The notes: generated by a model not told the origin, from the sequence alone. DNA of 64,000 nt from Pseudovirgaria hyperparasitica (GCF_010093815.1 NW_022985560.1:1388826-1452825); one strand, 5' to 3'; shown: positions 10,016 to 20,168, numbered from the stretch's first letter. Translations and numbers: made by a program.

Positions 10016-11110
10016 ATGTCCCTTACACACATCGGATATGTGTGCTCGCATATTCAGAATGCCTCACAAGTCCGGCTGGGCCTTACGTCCATCGTAGCAA
10101 CCAAAGTCCATGTTGCTCTCATGCTGGCTCTACAGAAACAGGGATTCATCTCGTCAGTCACCCTGGGATCAAAGAAGCCGCCAGCTACCTTTGCATTACA
10201 AGAGCAGCAGCAGACACCAGTGAAAGAGCAGGAAAGTTCAGCCATACAGGACAAGCCATGGCTAGCGTATCCACAGCCCTCGGAGGCCACGCCATCGACC
10301 CAGCGGTCGCTCAAAGCAGAGTACGAAAGACGTTGGTTTGGGAGTCCAAAACTGAGTTTTGTGAACACTCTACTGGCGCGTGAACAGGGGACGATTGAAC
10401 AGTTCCCTCCCAAGGTCCTACAGAGTTATTTGGCAGATCGCAAATGGCTCGCAAACGTTCGGCACATATGGGGGCCAACGGAAAAGTCAGATGCAGCATT
10501 GGAACGAAACTCGAAACACCTGATGGACTCCCTCGACTTGCCTGACTCTCCTTTCTTTACACATATGACCGAGCTACACGAGCATGAGGTTGGAGAATTG
10601 CAGGAACTTGCGCAATGGGGTCAGGAACAGAACACGAAACGTGATGCCGGTGGAATACTTCCAGAGTCGCACGTCTATGTTGTCGACCAGAAACTACCTC
10701 CAAAAAAACAGCACCTTCAACTCCAAGCATTTGGCGCAAAGGCTATCAACCCCATAGCTGTCCTTCCACAAGACCCGAACCACAAGGTCCAGCTGAATCT
10801 ACCCCCACTGCAGCGCATAGCCAATGTGCCCCAAAACCCTGCGCAGCGTCGTCTGTGGATAGGCCTGAAATACTGGAACTCAGAGCCTGTCATCAGGAAG
10901 ATGTCCATGATCAGCAAGCCCACCAAGCGCATGACTGCCACTTGGGCCGACCTGAAAGCTATCCTTGCAGGCCGGAACCGAAACGAGATCAAGGGCATAG
11001 TGAATCCGGGAGAGTGCATATTCATCTCTACTGACATAGGTATGCTAGAGATCAGAGAGGCGGTGGAAAAGAGGAGAGGTGGACTAGTCCTTTGTAGAGT
11101 CATGCCATGA
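10016..11110 (+). CDS. MRPS8: Mitochondrial small-subunit ribosomal protein uS8m with large internal insertion
   Basis: Intronless, 364 residues from the ATG at 10016. An in-frame ATG at 9836 would add 60 Arg-rich residues that could act as a mitochondrial targeting extension; I prefer 10016 because uS8 begins MSLTHIGYVCSHIQNASQVR. The uS8 fold is split. The N-terminal half spans about residues 1-50, through HVALMLALQKQGFISSV. The C-terminal half occupies the last 87 or so residues (RRLWIGLKYWNSEPVIRKM, SKPTKRM, GECIFISTDIGML, GGLVLCRVMP). Between them sit about 225 residues with no uS8 similarity, including WLAYPQPSEATPSTQ and a charged helical part with HMTELHEHEVGELQELAQW. It would act in the mitoribosome 30S-like platform. 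Confidence 0.85.
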   Translation: MSLTHIGYVCSHIQNASQVRLGLTSIVATKVHVALMLALQKQGFISSVTLGSKKPPATFALQEQQQTPVKEQESSAIQDKPWLAYPQPSEATPSTQRSLKAEYERRWFGSPKLSFVNTLLAREQGTIEQFPPKVLQSYLADRKWLANVRHIWGPTEKSDAALERNSKHLMDSLDLPDSPFFTHMTELHEHEVGELQELAQWGQEQNTKRDAGGILPESHVYVVDQKLPPKKQHLQLQAFGAKAINPIAVLPQDPNHKVQLNLPPLQRIANVPQNPAQRRLWIGLKYWNSEPVIRKMSMISKPTKRMTATWADLKAILAGRNRNEIKGIVNPGECIFISTDIGMLEIREAVEKRRGGLVLCRVMP

Positions 11111-11609
11111 AAGACCGATGCTGCGTACCGCGTAGCTTTTGTATATTACATGTCATATATAGGTGCGTTTTCACTCATGCACGAGATGCACAGTACACTT
11201 GTATGATATTAATTTCGCTGCCAGACGGGAGCAGCCAAGCCCAGTCTACTTTTTTTCAATATAGATACTTCACATGTAGACTATTATCCACGGCTTGGCG
11301 TGAACAACGATCACCTTTCATGGGTTGAGGGTGAGTACCAAAATGCCATGTTCGTGCTGGTCATACTATCTCCTGCATCTTGTGACTCATATTTGTAAGG
11401 GCTTCTCGGTGAGGATGTTTCGCTCTGTTTTGTCATATCGCTTCCCTCCCTGTTTCCGTCAAGTCGGATGACGGTCCTCTTAGCCGGCCATTGAATGTAT
11501 ATCGTGCTTCGATCGATACCCTTCTGATCGTTCCAGCTTTCCAGTCTTGTGTTTTGAAGCGGTTCTAATGCCGGGCTTAGTCGGTTACTTCTGTGCTGCT
11601 GCCGAGCTT
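11111..11609. other. Intergenic, convergent 3' ends
   Basis: A minus-strand open frame at 11311-11613 abuts the stop of the next gene and contains a protein-like stretch (ESWNDQKGIDRSTIYIQWP). It might be a C-terminal exon of that gene, but I found no donor/acceptor pair that joins the frames, so it is not annotated. Confidence 0.4.
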
Positions 11610-12434
11610 TCACACGAGCTCAATCCATACGTAGATGTATTGGCTCTCGATCCATGGGGGTGCATAAGTGGGGCGGTAAAGTTTGGACGAGTAACTTCCC
11701 CTCGCAGGCGGGTAGTCCAGCATTTCAGGAATTAATTCTATCCGTACCTGTTTCACTTGCTTGTGATATATATCGGCCCACTGTTGACTCCGCTCGTCGA
11801 CTTCTTCCTGCGTGAGTATTTGGAACGCGAGAATGTCGATGCTGGGCATATTGCGGCATATGTCTAGGCAATCGCGTGAGAGCGAGTGTATGAGTAGGTC
11901 ATCTGGGTCTGGTAAGTCTTCGACTGTTATGCTGCGGATCCGTCGTGCCATGTCTAGGCCGACGAAGCATAGGACCTCGTCCAGATGAGTGAAGCTATCG
12001 AAGACGAAATGGTTGCAGCTGTAGACGATAGGTTCTGCTTCGCGGCGTATCTGCTTGTTGGTCTCAAGAAGGCCCAGGGCCCAGTCCTCCTTCGAGTCAG
12101 GAGTCTTGAAGATCTCCAGTCTGCCAGCGCAACAATGCTTGTCGCCCTCGCAACGTGCGTGCACAGGACCGACATCCAAACCAGTAGGAATAGTGAGAGC
12201 GTATTCGTAAATCCTGTTCCGGAGCTCAGCGGGCAAGTTCAGGAATGGCGACTGGGACGATTTGGAGTCGATTAGTGCCTCAGCTTCCTCTTCAGGACGC
12301 GTCTGCGTGTCTTCGGATTGGCGCGTGACTTTCGCACGTTTGTGCTTCGCGGCAGGTAAGTTGGCCTTTTTGCGATTGTCCTTTGCTTTAGCGCGAGTGG
12401 CCTTTGGGCGTGTTGCCTTTGGTTTGGAAGCCAT
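11610..12434 (-). CDS. DUF7730/2EXR-like domain protein with basic N-terminus
   Basis: 274 residues in one exon from the ATG at 12434. The first 45 residues are Lys/Arg/Ala-rich (ATRPKATRAKAKDNRKK), like a nuclear targeting or nucleic-acid-binding tail. Residues around 62-80 carry SPFLNLPAELRNRIYEYAL, the F-box-like helix that begins the DUF7730/2EXR family in ascomycetes. It continues with LLETNKQIRREAEPIVYSCNHFVFDSF, also diagnostic. Family function is unknown; large expansions occur in Pleosporales. A related gene lies at 40058-40957. The C-terminus (WIESQYIYVWIELV) may be incomplete if a downstream exon exists. Confidence 0.75.
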   Translation of the reverse strand: MASKPKATRPKATRAKAKDNRKKANLPAAKHKRAKVTRQSEDTQTRPEEEAEALIDSKSSQSPFLNLPAELRNRIYEYALTIPTGLDVGPVHARCEGDKHCCAGRLEIFKTPDSKEDWALGLLETNKQIRREAEPIVYSCNHFVFDSFTHLDEVLCFVGLDMARRIRSITVEDLPDPDDLLIHSLSRDCLDICRNMPSIDILAFQILTQEEVDERSQQWADIYHKQVKQVRIELIPEMLDYPPARGSYSSKLYRPTYAPPWIESQYIYVWIELV

Positions 12435-13153
12435 TGCAACTGCGCAGAACTTCGTCGTCGGAAAGGGGAGATGTACTTGGGGATGATGTGAGGATTGAGA
12501 GAGCTGGAGAAGTTCACAGGCTTTTATGGGGGACGAGGAAGCTAGCTGGCTATGACTCCCATGTCCAGGCAGCAGGATGGTTTACTTTGTTCACTTGGAG
12601 CAGTTTTGCAGGTGACTCGCACGCGTATAATTGTTGTGTCACTCGAGAACAACAATATTGTTTGCGGGGGTTCACGTCTTTTTCCACATTGACACGCTGT
12701 CGGGCGTTTACTATGACAGTACACCTGATCGACTCTCGGAACATTCAGTCAGCTTTCGTATCGTACGAACGGAATTCGGTTGCTATACAAGACAAATGGA
12801 TGGCTTGGGGGTAAAGGCTGTCAAGACTGACGCCGAGCAGAAACCGAACCTTGCGAGGGACCATGATCTTACACCTCCTCGAATTCCGCTTCGTAGGTAC
12901 ATGTGAGAGGATTCTTTTCGTTCAGTCAAGTTTCACTCTCAAATAAAGGGGGAAACCCATGAACTCGGCTTGGGGATAGCTGCCTCAGGCAACAGCGTAT
13001 CCAACGTCATTCGCAAAGCTTCGCCACCTTTGCAACTATCTGAGCATCCGACCCAGAGCGACACGATACCATGTTCGATCTCAGGTCAGTCAGAGCGTCT
13101 TCCGTTCTGACGTATACTGTTGTCCTACACATAGGACGCTTCATTCCAGCAGC
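12435..13153. promoter_or_regulatory. Divergent promoter region, DUF7730-like and F-box/LRR genes
   Basis: 719 bp between divergent starts. Short frames at 12404-12814 and 12631-12906 show no family character. No RNA gene is recognised. Confidence 0.45.
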
Positions 13154-15131
13154 ATGAATGATGAACTCCCGTCCTACGACCACGCCGTAAGCCGCGACCA
13201 CTGGAACCTCGTGGCGAGATATATCAGGTCCCGCGATCTGTGTGCTGCCGTACTCGTCTGCAAGGAATGGTATAGAATACTCCAGCCTCATCTCTGGGGC
13301 AGTCCGGCATCACACTTTGGCATCGCCAACGATGCCGCGTACAGTATGAGCCTGGCATTCGAGACTACAAACCACCAAGATCTAATGGAGACTGTTAGTT
13401 GCTCTCACCAGATTCAAACGAACACTGTCATGGGCCAGTCTCTCGACTCGCTTACTGACACATACACTGCGTCTTCCACCGGCTCATGCGGAAATGTACG
13501 GAGGACCGCATTCAGACTGGCTGCGAGATGTTCTCGAGCGTCTACCGCGACTGCAGGCTCTGATCGTCCGTGCAGTGCCATTCTTTGATCACTCGGCCTT
13601 GCACACGGTTCGTGTGCCGAGTTCGAAGATTCAGGGGTTCTTTCGGAACGTGCCGCCTTCGTACTCCCTCCGCCTGCTTGATGCCTCTGCAACCCCTAAT
13701 GCCACGTCCTCGGGACTTGCGACGCTGTTGCGCCACCTGAAAGGGCTCGTGTATCTGGATCTTTCACGGACGCTTGCGGCGAAGGATGTGACGGTGTTTG
13801 AGTCGCTGAGGGAGCTTTCATCTCTCAGGATTCTGAAATTGAGACAGCTAGGGCTGAGAGACGAGGATATCTCAACCATAGCCCAAGCTGTCCGTACAAG
13901 AGTCGCGTCTCTTGATCTCAGGGAGAACCGAATCACAGATATCGGCGTGGGAACCCTGATACAGCATTGTATTCCACCGGGACGACACAGCTCGGAGCCC
14001 CATCTCTATCTCAGCACGTCTCACGCACAGAACCCATGGCGCGGCAAAGCATCTCTAGATACAGAAGTAGCGCGTACGCTCACAACCCGCACGGTAGGAC
14101 CCCTCGCAATCGAAGAGGATCAAAACAGCGGCATCAGCGAAGTCTACATGTCCAACAACCCGATAACCCCCGACTCTGTAACCGCCTTGCTGGAACAGGA
14201 CCTCCGCGTCCTGGACGTCGGAAGCGTGAACACGAGAAACAACCTCCCAAGCACCATCACGAGACCATCTCCAGACGACCCAACCAACCACACTCCACCA
14301 GCCTCCCACCCCATAACCCACGCCCTAAGCCCAACAACCCCCTCCCGCCTCCGCTCTCTCCGCATCCACCACACCCTCATCACCACAAACACAAACAACC
14401 GAACCAGCCTACACCCATCCCACCTCCCCCACCTCCCCCACCTCCACACCCTAACCCTAACCAACATCCCCCCAACCTCGCCAGACAGCTCCATCTCCAC
14501 AACCCTCATCCGCCTCATAGAATCCTGCGCAGCGAAACTGCAAAAAGCACAGCTAGAAGCAACATCAACATACACCCTCCCACCAGGCCGCAACCGCGCC
14601 CTCGCCGAGGCAGAATACGCCGCTTCGCAATTCGCCCTCGAGCACATCGTGCTAGAGCTAGCGGACGAGGACGAGGACGGGGACGAGGACGGGGTGAAGG
14701 CAAGGGGGCAGAATGCCGCCGATCCTCGTTCCGACGCAGACGATACCTGGACCCAGAATAAACAGCACGGAATGTCATCAGCCACGCAAGACCCCGACTC
14801 CGACGCCCTGTGGCGCGCAGCCGCAAACGACTTTTCGTTCTTCGGCGCCGACGACACTGCCGCACCACCTCCTCTCGCCTCCCGGCAGCGCATCAAGCAT
14901 CCACTCTTATCCAGCTCTCCGGAACACGCGACGATTGATACGGTAGCTGTGCTCTCGGCGTTTCGGAGGGAGCGTAGGGCTGTGTTTGTGGATGCGGAAG
15001 CGGAAGCGCGGCGGAAAGGGGGGGTGGTGGGGTATGTGTGTGGGTATTGGCCTGGTGAGATTAGGGTTGTGCGGGGGGTTGGGAGTGCTGGGGGTGGGCA
15101 GCGGGGTGGGGGGTATGGGGGTGGGTGGTGA
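13154..15131 (+). CDS. F-box/leucine-rich-repeat protein
   Basis: Two exons, 13154-13343 and 13399-15131, give 640 residues; the 55-nt intron has donor GTATGA. The N-terminus MNDELPSYDHAVSRDHWNLV, continuing ARYIRSRDLCAAVLVCKEW, has the F-box pattern (LP..h...hh..hs...Lc....VCk.W). Residues 85-250 carry LRR-like repeats such as LVYLDLSR, LRILKLRQLGL, VASLDLRENRITDIG and ISEVYMSNNPITPDSV. The C-terminal half is Ser/Thr/Pro-rich, with an acidic stretch (ELADEDEDGDEDG), then FRRERRAVFVDAEAEARRKG and a Gly-rich end. F-box/LRR proteins select substrates for SCF ubiquitin ligases. The substrate is unknown. Confidence 0.82.
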
Positions 15132-15158
15132 GTTGGATGGATGGATTGGGGGACGGCG

Positions 15159-15258
15159 TGGTGGGGGTTGTGAGTTATGGGCTGTGGGTTGTGGTTTGTC
15201 GTTTGTGGTTTGTGGGCTGCGGGTTATGGGCTGTGGGTTATGGGTTGTGTTTTACAGC
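15159..15258. repeat. GT-rich low-complexity block
   Basis: Built from near-repeats of TGGGTTGTGG and TGTGGGTTATGGGC, with almost no A or C on the plus strand apart from a few positions. It directly follows the F-box/LRR stop codon and opens the low-complexity run that extends to STI1. Confidence 0.7.
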
Positions 15259-15380
15259 GCTGAGGTGTGCTCTGTCATGTCATGTCATCTCACGTCGCAA
15301 TCCACAACCCCAAGCCTCGGATCCCGCATCATGTTTCCACAACCGCTCGAAAACGGAGAAAGAACACGTAGACCAAAGCA

Positions 15381-15405
15381 ATGACATGACATGACATGAC
15401 ATGAC
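15381..15405. repeat. (ATGAC)n pentanucleotide repeat
   Basis: Five tandem copies of ATGAC. A related CATGT-type sequence occurs about 100 bp upstream (15277-15287) on the opposite orientation. Confidence 0.8.
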
Positions 15406-15520
15406 GGAACTACTTGTCCAGCATGCTCTCAAAGCGCAGTAAGCTCCTCCTCCCTAAAGTCTCTCGTGTATGGTATCAGTGTTCGATAGATACTTGGCTG
15501 GTCTGATGGATGGGAGTGTT

Positions 15521-15840
15521 AAGAGGGAGTGAAGGGGTAAGGGGGGGTTGAGAGGGGGGAGGGGAGGAGGAGGAGAGGAGAGGAGGGAGAGGAGGGGGAG
15601 AGGAGGGAGAGGAGGGAGAGGAGGGAGAGGATGGAGAGGAGAGAGGAGGAGGGTAGGGGGTTAAGGGGGGTAAGAGGGAGGTAAGAGGTAAGGTGAGGGA
15701 GAGAGGAGGAGAGGAGAGGAGGGAGTTCAGGGGGTTGAGAGGGGGGAGGGAGAGGAGGAGGGAGGAGGGAGGAGAGTTCAGGGGATTAAGAGGGGAGGGA
15801 AGGGGGAGTTGAGAGGAGAGGGAGAGAGGAGAGGGAGGAT
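15521..15840. repeat. Long polypurine (GGA/GGAGA) tract
   Basis: About 320 bp almost wholly G and A on the plus strand, with units such as GGAGAGGAGG and GGAGGG and only scattered T or C. The complementary strand is polypyrimidine. Multiple G-runs are compatible with G-quadruplex or triplex formation; this is inference from composition. Confidence 0.85.
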
Positions 15841-16030
15841 AGGTGTAGCTGTCGATGACGGACGATGGACGATGAGTGAGGTTATGGGGTTTGGTTATGA
15901 GGGTGATTGATGGTGTTTTGCTTGCTTGCTGTTGGACTTGCTTGCTTTACTACTGTTTGTACGTACTACCCTACTCTCCCCTCATCTCACTACCACCAGT
16001 GGGTTACGTATATACAAGATACGCAGTGGA

Positions 16031-16312
16031 TCACTCACTCACTCACTCACTCACCTACTTACTTACTCACTTACTCACTTACTTACTCACTCACTCACTC
16101 ACTTACTTACTTACTCACTTACTTACTTACTTACTCACCTACTTACTTACTCACTTACTTACCTACTTACCTACTTACTTACTTACTCACTTACTCACTT
16201 ACTTACTTACTTACTTACTTACTCACCTACTTACTCACCTACTTACTTACTCACCTACTTACTTACTCACTCACTCACTCACTCACTCACTTACTCACTT
16301 CCTCACTCACTC
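16031..16312. repeat. (ACTC/ACTT)n tetranucleotide array
   Basis: About 70 tandem tetramers alternating between ACTC, ACTT and ACCT, without a single G on the plus strand. Because the unit length is not a multiple of three and it carries no forward stop, all three plus frames stay open (Leu/Thr/Tyr/Ser polymers). These are not genes. Confidence 0.95.
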
Positions 16313-16333
16313 CATCAATCGCATAGTAAATTA

Positions 16334-16434
16334 GTCAGTCAGTCAGTCAGTCAGTCAGCCCGCCAGCCAGCCAGTCAGTCAGTCAGTCAGTCAGCCAGTC
16401 AGTCAGTCAGTCAGTCAGTCAGTCAGTCAGTCAG
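16334..16434. repeat. (CAGT)n tetranucleotide array
   Basis: About 25 tandem copies of CAGT with a few CAGC variants, immediately after the ACTC/ACTT array and separated from it by roughly 20 bp. Confidence 0.93.
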
Positions 16435-16870
16435 GCTGTCCGGCCGTCCGACCATCAAGCTATCTATCTAGCCAGCCAACTACATCCAGCACGAACAGGC
16501 CCGACAGGTTCACTTCGGAAAGGAGGTGTGGGATGTGAGATGTGATATCGAGTAATTAGTGTTATATGTGACCGGGCCTACCACCACTTCAAGCTCCCAT
16601 TTCTGCGTCAGATACACTGAAGCCAAGGCAAGTCACGTCACGTCACGTCGAGTCGGGTTGGGTCAATTCGAGTCCAGTCAAATCAAGGCAAGCCAGGCAC
16701 AAACGGTACTATTGCATTCCCAGGATATACACATATATATGCTCGAGTGAACGTACGTACAATCGATCGATCGCTAGCTATGCTTTACCAACGCCGCCGC
16801 CAGTAGTCTTCTCTCTCTCTCCCTCTCCATCTCTCACCCTCTCTCACAGACCCAGGCTCGTACTTTATTT

Positions 16871-16967
16871 TCTTTCCCCTTTCCCCTTTCCCTCTTCCCT
16901 TTCCCTTTCCCTTTCCCTTTCCCTTTCCCTTTCCCTTTCCCTTTCCCTTTCCCTTTCCTTCCTTTCC
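16871..16967. repeat. (CCCTTT)n hexanucleotide array
   Basis: About 16 copies of a CCCTTT unit with minor variants, just downstream of the STI1 stop codon. Not the fungal telomere unit (CCCTAA), so not read as telomeric. Confidence 0.92.
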
Positions 16968-17008
16968 TCCCCATTCCATCTCGTCACGCAAACCCCGTCA
17001 AGCATCGT

Positions 17009-18944
17009 CTACCGCGTCCGAATCACGCCGGCAGCAACCAGCTTCTGCACGTTCCGCGCAATGTGCGGACTCTTCATGTGCTCCTGCAGCGCGGCCGGGT
17101 TGTCCTTGGCCTGCTGCAGAATGCTCTGCATGACGGGATCCTGCAGGATCTGGACAATCTGCAGCGAGAGTTAGCACACATCCTTATCTTCAAGATGTTA
17201 TTGAAAAGAGAGAGAGAAAAAAAAAACCCACCTCGGGATCCCTCTGTATCCGCTCCATCGTCTCCTGCTCGCTCTCGCCCTCGCGCGCGCTGTACTGCGC
17301 CATGAGCGCCTTCTGCTCCTGCTGCTGGATCTCGCGCGTGTTTTTGCCGTCCTTGTCGGCTGCTGTGGCTTCGGCACAGGCGTCGACGCACTTGTTGTAC
17401 TCGCGCATGCCAAAGTACGCCTGGGCCTTGCGGATGTAGGCGCGGACAAAGGCGGGGTCCTGCTTGATGGCCTCGTCGCAGTCCTGCACTGCCGAGGGGA
17501 AGGTGAGCAGTTTGATGAAGCAGGCGGCGCGGTTCGAGTATCCGCGCGGATCGGTGGGGGCGCGCTTGATCATCTCGCTGTAGGCCTCGACCGCGGCGGG
17601 CCAGTCGCTCTCCTTGAACTTGGCGTTGCCGAGCTCGCGGGCCTCCTCTGCCTTGGCCGGGTCGATGTAGGCGTCCTTCTCGGCCTTGATCTTGGCTTTT
17701 TCCGCAGCGCGCAGCTTGTTGAGGACATCCGGGGTGCGGTGCTCGGTCAGGGAGCGGTTGTAGTATTCGACTGCGTTTGCCATGTCACCGAGTTTCTCGT
17801 ACGCCGAGCCCATACGTCCAAAGGCCTTTGCAATAATCTTAAAGTCTGCGAATACCTCACGTCCGTGATCGACGGCTTTCTGGCACGCCTCAATCGCGCC
17901 TTGGTAGTCTCCCTTCTCGAACTTTGCGGCGCTGAGGTTGGTGAGGTAGGTAATGTCTTGGTGAATCTCCCATGCTTTGTTGTAATGCTCGATGGCCGTG
18001 TCAAACTGTCGCTTCTTGTAGGCGTCAGTACCAAGCTTCTTCTCTTCGTCAGCCTTGGCCTTGGCCTCGCGCCTCGCAACAGCATCCTCGTCTTCCATTT
18101 CTTCTTCTACTGGCTCAGGTTCTGGTGCCTTTTGTGTCTGCGGCGGCGGCGGCCTGGCATCCGGCATTGGAAGATCCTCTTCGGCCTCTGTTGCACGCCC
18201 AGCCTGAGCGCCACCGTCTGCACCTGGATTGCCCATCTGCATATCGATTCCGAGGAGAACACTCATGACCTGCAGCATGCGCGGATCTTGCAGTGCCTCG
18301 CCTATAGCATTCGGGTTTGACTGCAGTCTCTGTAGCTTGCGCATAAAATCCTGGTCGCCGAGCAGAGAACTCGTCTTGGGATTGCTTGCAAGCTTGGTCA
18401 TCATGCTCGGGTCGTTGAAGAGGTTGCCTAGGCCGCCGCTTGGGTCACCGCCCAGACCGTCAGCTCTTGCCTCTGCTTCAATCGCCCGTCTCACGGCCTC
18501 AAGACCAGACTTGGCCTGGGCATTGTTGGCGTCAAGCTTGAGGGCCTGTTCGTAGGCATCAGTTGCGCCAACTACGGGAAGTTAGTCTGTGGATCTCATG
18601 TGTTGTAGTATGTAGTGCAAACGCACCTAGGTCGCCGCCGCCGTGAAGAGCAGCTCCTTTCCTTGACCAGCCTTTCGGCCAGTCAGCCTTGATCTCTGTA
18701 ACCTTTGTCGCATCCTCCAGAGCCTTGTCAAAGTCCTTGATTGAGGCGTACGATCCCGAGCGATTCGAGTACAGCACGTGGTTATTCGGATCGAGCTCGA
18801 TAGCTTGTGTAAACTTTTCACTGCAAATTATGTGAGCTTAAAAGGATTGTTTGCTTGTTGTTGATATGCTGCTGCGTACATGGACTCTGCAAACTTCTTC
18901 TCTGCAAAAAGCTTGTTGCCTTCGGCTTTGAGTGCGTCAGCCAT
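17009..18944 (-). CDS. STI1: Hsp90/Hsp70 co-chaperone Sti1 (Hop), TPR and STI1/DP domains
   Basis: Four exons: 18944-18880, 18820-18627, 18571-17232 and 17158-17009, giving 582 residues, the usual length. TPR1 starts at residue 1 (MADALKAEGNKLFAEKKFAE) with carboxylate-clamp residues in YSNRSGSYASI. A first DP/STI1 domain follows near residues 140-200 (LASNPKTSSLL, LQRLQSNPNAIG, MLQVMSVLLGIDM). TPR2A is EKKLGTDAYKKRQFDTAIEHY, TPR2B is ARELGNAKFKESDWPAAVEAY, and the last domain is RDPEIVQILQDPVMQSILQQ. It bridges Hsp70 and Hsp90 through their EEVD tails in the cytosol. The last intron is 73 nt with a poly-T start (GTGGGTTTTT). It is divergent from the dihydroneopterin aldolase gene. Confidence 0.95.
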
Positions 18945-19301
18945 ATTGGGCAAGCTGGATGAGAGTGCTAGGTTATGTGCTGGTGGAGCGAAGAATTGAG
19001 GTTGTGGACCTGGCTATGTCGAGCTTGTGGTGATATAGCTAGCTACTACAGCATTCTGGAGGGTTCCGCGCTTAGTCTTGGCAGGCAGACGGAGCACGCC
19101 AGGCAGCAAGGCAGACAATGACGCCCTGTGGTACAAGTTTGTAAAGTTGTAGTTGATATGCATGGTCTGACTTTGGCCACAAACAAATCCTCACACCTCT
19201 GTGTCGGAAACCCTTTCCTTGAAACCCCGGTTTTTCAGTAGGAAAAGAGAAATAGCGAAAAATACCAGCCATCTCTAAGATAGGCCTGCATCATCAGCAG
19301 C
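18945..19301. promoter_or_regulatory. Divergent promoter region, STI1 and dihydroneopterin aldolase genes
   Basis: 357 bp between starts. STI1 in fungi is usually heat-shock responsive. I see no clean run of three adjacent nGAAn units, though GAAACC and TTTCCTTGAAA fragments near 19209-19225 could be partial heat-shock elements. Confidence 0.4.
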
Positions 19302-20168
19302 ATGTCCCGGATCATCCTCCCCCATCACGAAATCGTGTCCAGGATCCCATACGTGGCAGACAAGGTGATTGTCAAGAATCTCCGAGTGACGGCAAACGCA
19401 GGCTACGATTCGTGGGGCCGCGAGAAGAGCCAGCCGGCACTGATATCCATCACCCTGACGCTCGACCAGCAATTCGCATCTGCCGCACAGACTGACACGG
19501 TGGACGGCAGCACGGTACACTATGGCAAGCTCAGCAAGCGACTGATGGCCACCGTCGGCGAGCTCTCCGGAGAATGGAGGCGCACGTGGGACTTGGCCGA
19601 TTTCCTGTACGAGGCAGCCACCGAAGTGGCCGGGTCGAGTCAAAGGCTTGCGGCATGCGAGATTGAGATATGCTATCCCAAGGCAAGCATGCTGGGCGAG
19701 GGAGCTGGGGCTCGATACTGCTTCCTGAACGACGGAGCGATGTCTTGCACGGTGTTTCTCAGGAACGTACGCGTGCCGTGCATAATTGGCGTGAATAGTC
19801 ATGAGAGGGTGCGCAAACAGTTGGTAGTGGCTAATGTGTGGGTCGACAATGTCTCGGGCACGTCCGGGGAAGTGTATTCGGACGTGGAGAAGATCTTGAC
19901 AGAGGTACGTCTGTATGGCTGCTGAAACGAGGATACGGTTCTCTGGTCGGCATACTTGCATACATTCACTAACATGGCACGGATCAAGACGATGGAAAAG
20001 TCTTCGTTTGAGACATTAGAGTCGCTGGCAACGACATTTGCAGACGACTGCAAGACAGGACTTAGTCATCAGCTCACGTCGTTGTCTACGATTCGGCTTC
20101 AGGTGGAGAAGCCGGTGGCAGTCCCTTTTGCAGACGCGCCGGTGATTGAGATAATCAGGAGGGTGTAG
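19302..20168 (+). CDS. Stand-alone double dihydroneopterin aldolase (FolB-like)
   Basis: Two exons, 19302-19904 and 19989-20168, give 260 residues. The protein holds two FolB-like halves. The first (VIVKNLRVTANAGYDSWGRE, then QPALISITLTLD) ends in EIEICYPKASML. The second (VFLRNVRVPCIIGVNSHERV, then QLVVANVWVDN) ends in IRLQVEKPVAVPFADAPVIEI. Each half keeps a Glu after the first strand pair and a Lys near its end, matching the catalytic Glu and Lys of FolB. The usual fungal arrangement fuses such tandem halves to HPPK and DHPS in Fol1. Here the gene stops after the aldolase part, with a plain stop and no downstream HPPK. Likely reaction: 7,8-dihydroneopterin to 6-hydroxymethyl-dihydropterin. 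Confidence 0.85.

Noticed and set aside
11311-11613. Minus frame of 100 codons after the DUF7730-like gene
   Set aside because: It begins at a GTG overlapping the previous stop. It could be a missed exon, but I found no splice pair restoring the frame, so it is not called.
15876-16471. Three overlapping plus-strand frames of 139-181 codons
   Set aside because: Translations of the ACTC/ACTT and CAGT arrays in all three frames; pure low complexity.
16871-16967. Interstitial telomere repeat
   Set aside because: The unit is CCCTTT, not CCCTAA, so it is treated as an ordinary hexanucleotide array.
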